From Crocodylus rhombifer (taxonomy: Eukaryota > Chordata > Crocodylia > Crocodylidae): a DNA stretch of 64,000 nucleotides. Positions 23,376 through 34,858 of this stretch are shown one piece after another. The notes under the pieces are model-generated. The model made no database searches and was not told where the DNA came from. It saw nothing but the letters and a program-made list of their open reading frames with translations. Each line of letters starts with the position of its first letter. The first letter of the stretch is position 1. The stretch covers positions 186,001-250,000 of the forward strand of contig JAVSML010024447.1 of assembly GCA_038503035.1 (NCBI GenBank), in the 5' to 3' direction. The position numbers and the translations under genes were made by a program.

Positions 23376-24380
23376 CACTCTGTGGAGCAATGACTATAGT
23401 GAGTGAAAGTAGAACACAATAGCTCAAAAGGACCAGGCTTTGTGGAAGAAGAGGTTGTATGTCAGCCTACAGAACCCCAGCCAGTGAAAGGTGTAATTGC
23501 TCCTATAGAAAAGGAATTATTTCCAGTCTAGTGGCAGAGTCTGGTTTTTGGGCCTTGGCACTTTGTGTTCCAAATGGACATGCCTAAAGTTTGTTTTGGT
23601 TGTGAGACAGCAAGGACAGCCAGGTGATGAAGGGACGGATTTGCATCGTGCCTCTTTGAGAAGATGCTGTGTATTATTTTTGGAGGCTGTTTTGTGCTGG
23701 AGGTATTTAGAGCTCCCCAACGCCAGTACTTTTCCAGCAATAGCTCTAATCAGTCCTGAGTGCTGGCTGTAGATTCTCATCAACAGCTCTGTCTACGTGC
23801 TTGGAAATCCTGTCGGTCACTAACTCATGGCCTCATTCTTCACGTCAGGAGAGTTTTAGCACTACTCGTAAAGTGTAACTGATACAATTTCCTAGTCAAG
23901 AGTCAGGGCAGGGGGTGGATCTTTACTGTAGGCCTAGCAGATGCCTGTTATTCTGAGAGCATTTCAAATTCCTCTTTGGTTCCTGTAATACTGTTACAGT
24001 CAGTTACATAACCCTGCAGGGGCCCCTTTGGAAATGTTTTAATCTGTAGTCAGTTTTGTCCTCTGTCTCTCCTTCTCCCTGCCCCCCACTATTATCCTGT
24101 TATAACCATGTCTATAACTAATTATAGAGAAAAGTAATAGAAATTGGGAAATAGGTGCCCCGATGATGGCCTTCAGCAAATAAATCTTCTCATCTGGAAA
24201 TTCCTCTAGCACAACAGAATTTCCCCGTGGGGTACTGCCATCATGTCCCTCTGCCATCTCCACTTGAGTCCAAGACTGTCCTAGGGATGTAAAAAACACT
24301 ATGGGCACTGAAAGAAGTGACATTTGTTGTGCAATTGGCTCTCTGAAAGCACTCTATAGCCATGTCCTGACAGAAGTGCA
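23376..24380. other. non-coding sequence with one coding-like minus-strand frame
   Basis: A minus-strand frame at 24039-24323 includes a well-placed ATG (gtggagATGG) preceded by a pyrimidine-rich stretch and CCTAG, as a splice acceptor would have. There is no clear donor, and the translation matches no family I recognise. The rest is featureless. Confidence 0.3.
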
Positions 24381-25045
24381 TGGTTGCAGAGCACTTTAAA
24401 AGTGCCAATTGTGTGACAAATTAATCCTTATGGAATGAGGGTTCAGATGAAGGTGTTCCAAAGCAGAGTGCTATCATTAACTCATGTTACTGCCTCCGTT
24501 AGATTGGGGCTGGCCTGATACAGCTCAGCCCTGCCCCTGGTGCTGTCTGCAGGATGGGACAGGGGAGAAGGGCTTGTGTTTGCCCAGCCTGAGCTGGAGG
24601 GTAGGCTGGTGAATTGGAGCCCCCCTCACTCTTCAGCCTCCCCCCAGCTTCCTCTCCCTCGTGCTCAGGCTAGGCAAACCCCAGCCTGGAGCTCCCTCCC
24701 CTCCCTTCTTCCCCCTCCCGTCCTGCAGGCAACACTGGGCTAGGGGAGAAAGCCTGCAGGCAGGCAGTCTCTCTCCAGTGGTTCAGCTCCAAAGTATAGC
24801 TCGATCCCCTACCCCCCAACCCAATAGCAAATGTCTGTTGGGTTGGTGGGGAGCTCACTCTAACTGATGGCACTTTTTGTGAAGTGCCATGAGTTAGAGC
24901 AGGGAGCTGTACATCTGTCAGTGCCCTATAGTAGCATAGCTCTGCTTTCTGGCTCTCCTAGACTACTAAATGGGGTCCTTCGAGGACTGTTCCTGTCCAG
25001 CCATAAATTAGAACTGCCCTAGAGCTGCCATAATTTATGCTGGAC
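24381..25045. repeat. cluster of hairpins, probable MITE fragments
   Basis: Three inverted repeats occur within 660 bp. They are GCACTTTAAAAGTGC (24391-24405), an imperfect stem of about 25 bp with a 6-base loop at 24852-24908 (arms around taactgatggcactt and aagtgccatgagtta), and a 13-bp stem at 24997-25043 (ccataaatta / taatttatg). A GC-rich block lies between the first two. Foldback units like these are usual in DNA-transposon derivatives, but the family is not identified. Confidence 0.4.
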
Positions 25046-26639
25046 ATTGAATCAGCCTCCACAATCCCAGAGATACAAAGATGGAATAAAGATAACTTCC
25101 TCCTCTTCTCCTTCCAGCTTCCTCTCCTCCAGGGCATGGTTCAGAATCAGGGCTGAAGTGTTTACAAACAAATTCTTTATTAAATTCCTCTCTCTCAAGT
25201 CACCGTACAAATGGAACATATCACCTTTCTGCTAAAAGCCAGGAGGAATCTCTCCATCCGGCTTTCCATTCCTAAACTACTTGTCACTAGGGTGGCTCAG
25301 CACTGAGAACCCTGCCAAAATTAGGGCATGGGGAATGCTGGAGAGTGGAAGGATTGAGCTGGCAGCAAATGTGTGAACAATGGATTCCAGGTTCCACCAT
25401 CACATCAGAATGACCGTCAGAGAGCAGGCTGCAAACCACGTGCTACAAAATGCATATTCCGAAATCGATCATACTTCTTGGGAGGAAAAGGGATGCACAA
25501 AGACACCAACCAGAGAAAGCTCAAAGAACACCCCAAGGGAACAAGAACACAGGGAAGATAAGGGTTATATGTACATGAGGAATAAAACAGATACTAATTT
25601 AGGGCTCAGCAAAACCAAACCCAGGATTTAACAGTATGGCCAGCTCCAACGAATGACACCAATTTTTTTTACTGGTTAGGGATCTGGCCTACTGTTTAGG
25701 AGCAAGCTCTCAGATGATCCCTTCTCTATTGTTGAAGCCAAAGTGGTAATCATGAACAATTCAAGCCCTGCCAGTTACCAAAAGCAGTTTATTTGCATTT
25801 ATATTCAGCCTCTAAGAAGAAAGCTCTGTGCAGGGATGAGGTTGCTACAGGTTGTTACTGACCCAGGAACAAATATTCAGCTCCTGATCAAAGGTAGGGC
25901 AAACCCACATCCTGTCCTGACAGAAAAATACCTGTGCTGATGGAAGCAGGGATATGCATTCAGTAAGACACAGGTCAGAGTGGTAGCAAGCACAGCTGAT
26001 CTGTTAGAATTAACTTATCAGCAGGTCAGTAGAGCTACACAGGTTATTTCCATACCATCTCTGGGGATTTCTCTCCCCAGTTCTAAGAGTTACAGCAGGA
26101 ATCTTTGATATAGGCAATTGGTATAGAGATTGCCTATACCAAATTACCCTCACTGCATCTGGGCCAAGGTTAATGAGAAAGCTCATGCAGTCTCACAAGT
26201 TGCAGCATTTGAGTCCACGTGTCTTGGAGAAATCATGTTGTGACAGCAAGGGAAGGGCCAAGCAACTGGCACGTACCTACATTATTATACTGAGCCTGAG
26301 CCAGGTGGAGAAGAGCTCACATTGGGTTTCCTCAGAAATGAGACAAGAGACTTATTTAATTAATATTGTTAAACCATATGGAGCTCCTTAGTGGAAAGCT
26401 GTAAAGGAGGATAAAGAATCATTACTGTTTAATATGCTTATTACCCTGAAGAGACAATTTCTGTACTCCTCTGTGATAGATACAGCCTCTTACACAAAAT
26501 CCTGCTTCATACTATCTTTGATGGGCAGTGCATGGTATCATGCAACCAGTGATGAGGTGCATGGGAAATACCATAATCAAGAACGTGGTACTCCCAGGGT
26601 GAGGCTAGATCCTAGCACTCTGGGCAGGCTGACCCCTGT
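25046..26639. other. non-coding sequence
   Basis: No gene recognised. A nested inverted repeat lies at 26109-26142: TATAGGCAAT pairs with ATTGCCTATA, and TTGGTATA pairs with TATACCAA. Confidence 0.5.
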
Positions 26640-26819
26640 CAAGGCCAAATTAACCCTTTAGTGGGCCCTAGGCAAACAAACTCAAGGGCCCCTACTTAAT
26701 ACTATATATTACTTTTTTCACTAAATAATTATAATATGTAAAATAAGCACAACTGGGACAATTCTTTACTTAAGGCCCTTGGTACGTGCCTAATTTGCCT
26801 ATGTGTTAATCCGGCCCTG
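26640..26819. mobile_element. non-autonomous hAT-like MITE, 180 bp
   Basis: The left end CAAGGCCAAATTAACCC and the right end (reverse-complemented) CAGGGCCGGATTAACAC are matching inverted termini. They are followed inward by taggcaaa on both arms. The flanks ACCCCTGT (26632-26639) and ACCCCTAT (26820-26827) form an 8-bp target duplication with one mismatch. The AT-rich interior has no coding capacity. Confidence 0.85.
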
Positions 26820-26827
26820 ACCCCTAT

Positions 26828-27980
26828 GAGTTTCCTCGAATGCGGGAAACTCAACTGCACAGTTCTGTGGCAACTGGGGACTGAATTCATTACTCCTTGG
26901 CCTTTTCACTAGGAGCAAGCAAGACTAAGGGACATCTGAACCCCAAGGCCTCTGGGCTTGGAGCTTGCACATAGGATGCCTGCCATGGATTTGGGGAGTA
27001 TCTGAAGCCCAAGACTGATGGGGGTCCAGGAGGGAGGATACTTGCCCAGTGGTAGAGCCACACACACAGACTTGAATGATTGAGCTCTGCTCAGGTGAAA
27101 TTTAGAACTTCACTACTAGGCTTTGCCCAGTAGAATTTGGACCTGATTTGGCCCTTGAAACAATAAAAATAAAACTACACAATGATGAGGTGTGGCATTG
27201 GGACTGCTATATCACATGCCATAATGCCGCACTGGTGTGAGTTGTTGACGCACAGCAGTGCATCATCAGTCCAGGATAACAGCATCAGCTTATGCCGCTG
27301 GCAAGCAGACAGTGTCTCTAGCATATCGTGTGTGTGCATCCATCCACTAAGCCTGCTGTACTTGGCACCTTGAGGCTGCTTCACTCCTACGGACTGGCTA
27401 AGCTGCTCATTTTCTTCCCTGGTTTACCTTCAGCTGCTTTTGTCAGGGGACAAAAGGCAACTTTCTCAGAAGCTGCTCTTTAGGCCACTCACTACTTAGG
27501 AAAGCACCAACATGAGAGGAATCCATGGAATACGTATGAGAAGAGGGAACAGGATAATCTGGCTTCATAGATCAGTAGAGAAGACTACCTAAGAAGTCTT
27601 TTGCACCAGTTAGGATCTCTCAGGGGCAGACTCATAGCAAAAGATAAGAAATGGCCTCTTGCTCTTTGTTGCTTCTTTAAGATTAACAGAGAATCCCTGG
27701 GAAAAAATATTGGGGTTTTCCTTCTTTCACTTTTTACATAAAAATGCACATCTTTTCCACTTCAGGAACTCTAGGGTGACCAGAGAACTAATTAAATGAA
27801 TTCTTTGCAGTTCCTAGCCAAAACCAAGCAAGAAGAAAATGCCCCAAAACCCATTAAACTTCTTCAGTCAATCAAAAAGAAGCATAAAACCTGACATAAG
27901 CTCTTTTATATTGCTCCAAATCCTTTCCAAGTCACCATTTTTGTGCAATTAAGACTCTGTGGGCATTGCAGTTGCTACAC
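26828..27980. other. non-coding sequence
   Basis: No gene or known repeat recognised. The frames at 27175-27384 are chance frames. Confidence 0.5.
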
Positions 27981-28150
27981 TCTTTTAAAGGAGTTTTACT
28001 TTGCTGTCATTTAATGTGCATTATGCTGCCGAATTTCCTACAGCATCTGGAATTAATGCGCAATGTGCTGCCGAGGCACCATTAAAGTGGTGCTAAAGTA
28101 TTTAGCCCGCTTTGAAGTATTGTGTACACATGCCCCTCATTTGTCTACAC
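27981..28150. repeat. unidentified repeat with internal duplication
   Basis: Two similar phrases, atgtgcattatgctgccga and atgcgcaatgtgctgccga, lie about 45 bp apart. They are followed by gtgtacacatgcccc, which resembles the terminus of the foldback at 28386-28495. It may be part of the same DNA-transposon derivative. Confidence 0.3.
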
Positions 28151-28215
28151 ACGGCCTTAGTAGCCATGGAGGGAAGCACTGGGCCCCGTGCAGCTCAGGG
28201 GCTGTGCAGGCAGGC

Positions 28216-28225
28216 NNNNNNNNNN
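28216..28225. other. assembly gap (10 N)
   Basis: Ten undetermined bases inside a GC-rich, low-complexity stretch. The true gap length may differ. Confidence 0.99.
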
Positions 28226-28385
28226 TGGGTGCCGTCTGAGGGGTGGTGCTGCCACCATAGAGGGAAGCACTGCCAACCCCCCCCTGCTCCCCGCCCCTGC
28301 CCAGCTTGGACTGCTTGGCCCACCAGCAGCTCCCCCTCCCCCTCTGCTGCTGGAGAGGCAGGTAAGGATTGGGCCCTGACCCCTG

Positions 28386-28495
28386 TGTACATGCCACAGG
28401 GGTTTACCTTGGTTTAAACTGAAGCAGGGTTTTTAAAAACCCACCACTTCAATTTAGGGAGAATTAAACCAAAATAAGCCCCTGTGGCATGTACA
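28386..28495. mobile_element. foldback / MITE-like inverted repeat
   Basis: TGTACATGCCACAGGGG (28386-28402) and its exact reverse complement (28479-28495) form 17-bp perfect termini. TTGGTTTAA (28409-28417) and TTAAACCAA (28464-28472) extend the pairing inward. No target duplication could be fixed. Confidence 0.7.
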
Positions 28496-28571
28496 AGCAG
28501 TCCATGTTGCTTGCTTGCATTTAACAAGCTACTCCTTTACTTCCTGTGGTAGGGGATTTGCTTTTGTGTTT

Positions 28572-29415
28572 CATAGATTCACAGATTGTTAGGGGCTGAA
28601 AGAGACCTTGTAGATCATTGGATCCAGCCCCCCTACCCTAGGCAGGAAAAGTCAACTGGGGTCAAGTGACCCCAGCAAGGTGACTGTCCAGTCTCCTTTT
28701 GAAGATTTCCAGGGTAGGTGACTGCACCACCTCTGGAGGGAGTTTCTTCCACAGTCTGGACACCCTAACTGTGAAGGAGTTTTTTTCTGGAATTGAGTCT
28801 GAAGCGGCTTTCTAGGAGTTTGTATCCATTGCTCCAGGTCTTCCCCAGGCGTGCCCTGGTGAACAGTTGTTCACTGAGTTCTTGATGTACTCCTCTGATA
28901 TAGCAGTAAGCTGCTACCTAGTCCCCATTCAGCCTTCTCAAGTCCCTCAGCCTCTCCTCATATGGCTTGTCTTGCAAGTCTCTGATCATTTGGGTGGCTC
29001 TTCTCTGGACCCTCTCAAGTTTTTTCATGTCCTCGTTGAAGTGCGGCACCCAGAACTGGACGTAGTACTCCAGCTGCAGTCTCACCAGTGCAGAGTACAG
29101 TGGGAGTATCACTTCCTTAGTGTTGCATGAGATACAACCGTTAATGCATCCCAGCATGTTGTTTGCCCTGCTGGCCACAGCATCACACTGCTGGCTCATG
29201 TTCATGCGATAGTTGATCATTACCCCTATGTCCCTTTTGGCTGTGGTGCAAGTCAAATTGTCACCACCAAGCCTGTAGGTATGTTGGGGATTGTTTGCCC
29301 CCAGATGGAGCACATTATACTTCTGAGTGTTAAACTTCATCTGGTTTTGGTCTGCCCAGCTCTCCAGTCTGTCCAGCCTGCGTTGAAAGACTTCAGTTCT
29401 AGGCCTCATCATAAT
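28572..29415 (-). mobile_element. CR1 LINE, 5'-truncated
   Basis: Read on the minus strand this is the C-terminal part of CR1 ORF2 plus the 3' UTR. The remnant frame 28918-29412 (164 codons) contains MKFNTQKYNVLHLGANN, MNMSQQCDAV, PLYSALVRLQLEYYVQFW and RVQRRATQMIRDL. These are the conserved segments downstream of the reverse-transcriptase catalytic core. The catalytic palm is absent because of 5' truncation. The 3' end lies at about 28572 (tttcatagattcacag on the plus strand). Its 3' sequence differs from the copies at 33 and 37 kb, so it is another, older subfamily. Confidence 0.93.
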
Positions 29416-30490
29416 TGCAGTGTAAGAAACTCATGGCTATATAACTTACGTACAATGATAACTTTTTCTAAAAGAAAGAAAGAAGGAAAGAAGAAAGGAA
29501 AGAAATGCAGCAGCATAAACCTTCCCTGGCTATCTTAGCAAAGGGGCCAACAGTTAACTCACAGAATGTGTACTTAACTCACCTTTACAGGAAAGGCCAA
29601 CCTTGCAATTCTTGTAGACCCCTTACCACTGGACTGAGATCCAGAATCTCATCCTTCATTTCAAAACTATTATGTTTCCAGTCATAGTGGCAAAGCCACT
29701 CCAGAAGACCTGGTATTATGCCTGCAAAGAGACTGAAACAATAATTCTCACATTCATCTTAGTGGCATGTTCAGATTTAAACCTAACAGGTAACACGGTC
29801 AACTTTGCTGGCTATTTCACTATTGAAACGCTTTAGTTAAAACATGCTGCTTATTTCACATAATTCCCCAGCTGCCTTCCCAGGAGCCCAAAGACTCAAC
29901 TGCCCCTTTCTGGCTGCCAGATAAATACCTCCAGCTGCTACCTGAAAACAATCCAATACAGTCAGGTGCTAATGCAAAAATATGCACATCACTGAGACAT
30001 ATGGACAGCATAAAATATATTTAACATAATGCATAACTGTGCTGAATGATCATTCTTGTTTATATATAATTAAATGATAATTTTCCAATTCAGAATGTAA
30101 AGAAAGTTTCTGCAGTATTTCCAATCTACTGCACAAAGTCATTGCAGTATCCAAGGGCTTTCCTACAGAGTTTGGATCTAGCATGCTACATAGAGTCTTA
30201 CTCAAAGAGTCACAGCTGATTGATTTAGGTTCACCCTCCCTTGTTTGGACTGTCTTACAGTGGGACTGAACAGAGGATTCAATCCATGGGGGTTGTACAT
30301 AACAATGCAAAATGACTGCTGGGATACTGTGCCCAGTTCAGGTGTCCACACTTTAACACAGGTACTGACAATTTGCCAATGTGTCTATATCTGTCTGAGC
30401 TTTTAAGCTGTCCTGCATCTGGGCAGCTTCCCATCAGTCTCTGGCTCTGGTGTCCTGAGCACAGACCCTCTGGGTGTTATTTTTAGGGAC
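29416..30490. other. non-coding sequence
   Basis: Contains a purine-rich (GAAA/GGAAA)n simple repeat at about 29472-29506. No gene recognised. Confidence 0.5.
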
Positions 30491-31436
30491 TGTTACCCTA
30501 TGGCCCTGCCGAGACCCCTAGTGGCAGAAAGGGGGAGGCTCAGCTGCCAGTCACCAGGGCTGCACAGGTGCTAGTCGCCGGAGCAACTGGTAAAACCAGC
30601 TGACCAGGAAGGGGCAGGGATTATCCCTTCTTAAGCCCAGGTAGGAGGCGTGGAGGGCAGTCCCTCTCCAGCAGCCGTGGGAGTAGGGACTTAGCTCGGA
30701 CAGACAGAGGGGAGGACTCTGGCAGTGAGAGCATCCCCTGGTCACTGCTGAGGTTGGGGAGCCCTCCTTCCCCCCACTCCCTCACTCTCTAATAGGGAGT
30801 AGATTTTTGTTTGACCGGATGGTCTAGTTTTTATGTTGTAGCCCAGGGGCTTTATGTTTTATGTTTACTGTTTTGACCGGAGGACCGGGCGAGGCTATTG
30901 GGGTGGAGGAGGCCTCATAGGAGCTCCACAGTAGCGTGGCACCAGAGAGGGCGCAGCTTTGTTTGGGGGCACATTGGCCCCAGCCCTGGAGCTAGGGGGG
31001 GTGGCGAGAAGCCCCGGAGCTAGGGGGGCGGCGAGAACCCCCGAGAGAGAAGGGGGTGGCGAGGAGCCCCGAGAGAGAAGGGAGCGGTGAGGAGCCCCGA
31101 GAGAGAAGGGAGCAGTGAGGAGCCCCAGAGTGAGCAAGAGAGGGGGCAGTGAGGAGCCCCAGAAATAAAGAGGAGGGCCAAAACATAAAAAGGCCCAGGT
31201 CAAACCAGGTCAACTCCATCTGCGAGGCTTGGGCTGCGGTGTAGGGGAGGAAAAGGAGCCGCAGGTAGCGCCTCCCTGTCACCGGGGCACGGAAAAATGG
31301 GCAGCCTCCCGCTGATTACAACCATTTTCTAATCAAGTAAGATCAAGGCGTGGCAGGCGAGTAAGCAGGCGGTTGGCCCATTACAGGAGGGCAGAGCCAC
31401 TCCCAGAAAGGCTCCAATATTGATACTCCTGTCACA
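30491..31436 (+). mobile_element. solo LTR, family A copy 1
   Basis: It begins TGTTACCCTATGGCC and ends CTCCTGTCACA. It shares many blocks with the copy at 44926-46372. Examples are accggaggaccgggcgaggct, cctcataggagctccacagtag and tgcgaggcttgggc, and the same ending near gagccactcc...aggctcca. The interior has a GC-rich minisatellite with units of about 30-35 bp built on gagaggagccccgagagagaag (about 30985-31180), and AATAAA at 31164-31169. There are no internal retroviral genes. The flanks GGGAC and GGCCC are only a weak duplication. Confidence 0.6.
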
Positions 31437-33244
31437 GGCCCAATTGCTTAAGGCTGCCCCAAATGAATGTGCCTCTGCCACAAGACACCTTTGTTGCTGA
31501 CCCATTACCATCCCAGAGTGGGTATCCTGTTTATTGTTTAATCCAGGACAGCTGAAGCAAGACACAGACTTTGCAGAGGATTTCTTAACACTACTCACAA
31601 ACCAAAGATACAATGCTATAGGCAAAACAAGCAAGCTATGTGCAGTTCCCTCTCTCAGCATCTTCACAGTTCAAGTATTCTTTGGGGTTTGGTCAGTGTC
31701 TTCAAAGTTATAAGAATGAACAGTGGTCTGGAAAAGAAGCCTTATTCACGGACTTAACTTTGACCTATTTACAACACTGCACAAAAATGTAAACAGTCAG
31801 TTGATCACAATGTACCTGCAGCTAAGCAGAAAGAAAAGGTCTGATAACCTCAAGACCTCTTTTGCCTAGTAAACAAAGGCATAACAAAATCCAGTGGCCA
31901 GAAGTTAGAAAATGTCATGTTAATAGTTGAGGTTAATACCTGAAACAATTTACCAAAAGATGCAAAAACACTAAGTGAAGTTCTACGGTGTATGTTTTGC
32001 TACAGCTCAGACCAGGTGGTTATAACAGCCCCTTTTCACTTTAAATATCTATTAATCCAAATCAGCCCCTTTCACCAACAGAAGAAATTTGTGCAATAAA
32101 TGTCTTAATTTTGATACAAACTATTCCCCATAGCGCCCCCAACCCCATCATCCACATTTCAGGTCAAGCCTATTAAACTTTGAGAATTAGAAAAAAACAG
32201 ATGGAAAATGGGAGAGCAATTACAGTTGAAGAAGCCAGCCCAATGCAGCTTCTAACCCTGAGTCTCTAGGCTACAGTCCAGAATTTTGCACCGTTCAGCA
32301 GGTGTGCCCCGCAAGGAACCAACAAATGCTGGACAACACCCAGTGTGAGCGTTGAAAGCCATAGTGAGGAATCTTATCTTTCTTAGGGCTTTTTACTGTG
32401 CCTTTTCTATTTGAGCAAGGAGGGCAGGACAAGAGCAGAAGGAAAAGAAAGGGAAGAAAGAGAAGAACAGGATGGTGGGGAAGGAGGAAAGTAGACAGGC
32501 ATGAGAAGAGGGAGCAGAGCCCTCCTCTGTAATGGTCTGTGAGACTCCAGCAATGGTACCAACTGGGCTCACACTGCAGCAAGACAGTGGCACAATCTTC
32601 AGGAAGGAGAACACATGCTCAGCCATCTGGTAATTCATGTCTTTACAGTTTCAGGTCAGGTCAGTCTGGGATTCAAAAGGTGAATGACTACGTTTCACTG
32701 CAAGTGTAAAATAGCAGGAATGGGCAAGAGAATGTAGTCACAGTTGGTCACTCCAAGGCATGGCAAGCCTGTGCTTCACTGTGCTAGGTCTGGCCATCTG
32801 GTACCAAGTACCATGTCACCATCAATGCCTAAGGCTTATGAGTTTAAACTCTTGATAGTCAAGGTCCTGCTCTCAGCTCTGCTAGTCACTTTCCTCCTCA
32901 CCTATAGTCCCACACAGCTATTTTTGCCCAGAGCCCAGCTCTGTTGCTACACAATTGTCTTCTTATCATAGCCAAGTGATGTTTGTCATTTTACTGTGTT
33001 TGACAGGACTCTTATGTCACAAAGGCATGTTTCAGTACTGACTAATATGCCAATGCCCTTGGCCATTGCCAAACATTCTACTTCACCTATTTTTACATTG
33101 ACATCTCTCTCGGCGATATACATACAATTATATGTAGGCTACAGGTCTATTTTTTCTTGCACTCCTTTATCTGACACTGTTACTTTCCCAGCATTATCTG
33201 CCTCTGATGTAACCTGCCCTTCCTCTGTTGTAGTTTCTGACCTA
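31437..33244. other. non-coding sequence
   Basis: No gene recognised. A purine-rich stretch at 32405-32520 produces open minus-strand frames (32295-32582, 32393-32638) with low-complexity translations. Confidence 0.5.
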
Positions 33245-33330
33245 TCCTTGCTGGGCCCCCCTCGGGCCCTGGGGGAGGCACACCTGGGCCACGGGTTAGC
33301 GAGGATTTAGTTAGGGAGCTTCTGGAGAGG

Positions 33331-34047
33331 TTGGACGTATTCAAGTCAGCCGGCCCGGATGATCTCCACCCTAGAGTTCTAAAGGAACTGGCCGAGGTCA
33401 TTGCAAGTCCCCTGGCACGGCTTTACGAGTGCTCGTGGTGTTCTGGTGAGGTACCAGAGGACTGGAAGAGGGCCAACGTGGTCCCCATCTTCAAAAAAGG
33501 CAGGAAGGAGGACCCGGGAAACTATAGGCCGGTTAGTCTCACCTTGATCCTAGGCAAGCTGTTCGAGAAAATTATGCTGGCACACATCCAGGAGGAGCCA
33601 CCAGGGGACTACATGCTTAGGGGCAACCAACATGGGTTTATCAGTGGCAGGTCCTGTCAGACCAACCTGGTGGCCTTTTACGATCAGATCACCAGATCAT
33701 TAGATGCAGGGGTAGCAGTGGATATAATCTTCCTGGACTTCCGGAAGGCTTTTGACACTGTCTCTCACCCTGTTCTCATTAATAAACTGGGGGGCTGTGG
33801 TGTAGACACCCACACAGTCAAATGGGTCGCCAACTGGTTGGTGGGCCGCACCCAGAGGGTGGTAGTGGATGGGTCCTTCTCAGCCTGGAAGGACGTGGGC
33901 AGTGGGGTCCCCCAGGGCTCGGTCCTCAGGCCCGCACTGGTCAACATCTTCATCAGCGATTTGGATGAGGGGGTAAAAAGCACCCTGTTCAAATTTGGGG
34001 GGACGTGGGCACATTGGAAGGATGCAACAGGCTACAATCAGACCTAG
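33331..34047 (+). pseudogene. CR1 ORF2 fragment: reverse-transcriptase fingers and palm, broken at the catalytic motif
   Basis: Conserved CR1 RT segments appear in order: [15 protein letters not shown] (residues 6-20), [10 protein letters not shown] (48-57), NYRPVSLT (64-71), [13 protein letters not shown] (101-113), [14 protein letters not shown] (motif A, catalytic Asp at residue 136) and GVPQGSVL (motif B, 192-199). After KF (residues 221-222, 33991-33996) the expected F/YADD motif with the two catalytic aspartates is missing. The frame runs out of register to a stop at 34045-34047. The upstream frame stays open to about 33305 without a start codon, so the given start is only an alternative codon. 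The product cannot be active. Confidence 0.92.
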
Positions 34048-34778
34048 ACAGGTTACAAGGGTGGGTGGACAAGAATAGGATGGGCTTCAACACAGACAAG
34101 TGCAAGGTGATGCACCTGGGGAGGAACAACCGGCACCATACCTACAGGTTGGGGAACTCCCCTCTTGTCAGCATGGAGGCAGAAAGGGATCTGGGGGTCA
34201 TCACTGACTCCAAGATGAACATGGGCCAGCAGTGTGGAGAGGCAGTCAGGAAGGCCAGCCGCACCTTGGCATGCATCTACAGATGCATCTCGAGCAGGTC
34301 CAAGGAGGTGATCCTCCCCCTCTATGCGGCACTGGTCAGGCCGCAGCTGGAGTATTGCGTCCAGTTCTGGGCGCCACACTTCAAGAGGGATGTCGACAGC
34401 ATGGAGAGGGTCCAGAGGAGGGCCACTCGTATGATCAGGGGACAGCAGGGCAGGCCCTATGAGGACAGGCTGCGGGACCTGAACCTGTTCAGCCTCCAAA
34501 AGAGAAGGCTGAGGGGGGATCTTGTGGCCTGTTATAAACTAGTCAGAGGGGATCAGCAGGCATTGGGGAAGTCACTGTTTCCCCGAGCAATGCCAGGAGT
34601 GACCAGGAATAACGGTCACAAGCTGGCAGAGGGTAGGTTTAGGTTAGATATCAGGAAGCGCTACTTCACAGTCAGGGCGGCTAGGGTCTGGAACCAGCTT
34701 CCAAGAGAAGTGGTGCAGGATCCTACCCTGGGGGTGTTTAAGAGGAGGTTAGATGCACATCTTGCTGGGGTCATTTGA
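34005..34778 (+). pseudogene. CR1 ORF2 fragment: C-terminal region after the RT palm
   Basis: Continues the CR1 ORF2 in another frame right after the deletion. It covers the [19 protein letters not shown] segment, then MGFNTDKCKVMHLGRNN, then [49 protein letters not shown] and LFSLQKRRLRGDLVACYKL. The end is [18 protein letters not shown]. These are the conserved thumb and C-terminal segments of chicken-repeat 1 elements. It is open for 257 codons to the natural stop, so few mutations have accumulated since insertion. Confidence 0.93.
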
Positions 34779-34858
34779 CCCCAGTACTCTTTCCTGCCAT
34801 GGCAGGGGGTCGGACTAGATCCTCAGGTCCCTTCCGACCCTAGAAACTATGAAACTAT

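Larger units (their letters stand above)
33245..34858 (+). mobile_element. CR1 LINE, 1.6 kb, youngest-looking copy
   Basis: The longest CR1 in the window, 5'-truncated inside ORF2 just before the reverse-transcriptase domain. It continues through the end of ORF2 (stop at 34776-34778), a short 3' UTR with ggcagggggtcggactagat, and a terminal gaaactatgaaactat. The frame is open except for one small deletion at the catalytic site (see the two fragment entries). The left border is approximate, where similarity begins near gccacgggttagcgaggat. Confidence 0.95.

Noticed and set aside
34053..34499. 148-codon minus-strand frame
   Set aside because: Antisense shadow of CR1 ORF2, whose plus-strand translation is clearly the real one.
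33245..34858. Treating the CR1 open frames as a domesticated host gene
   Set aside because: The catalytic motif is deleted, the frame is shifted, and the copy has the normal CR1 3' end and truncation.
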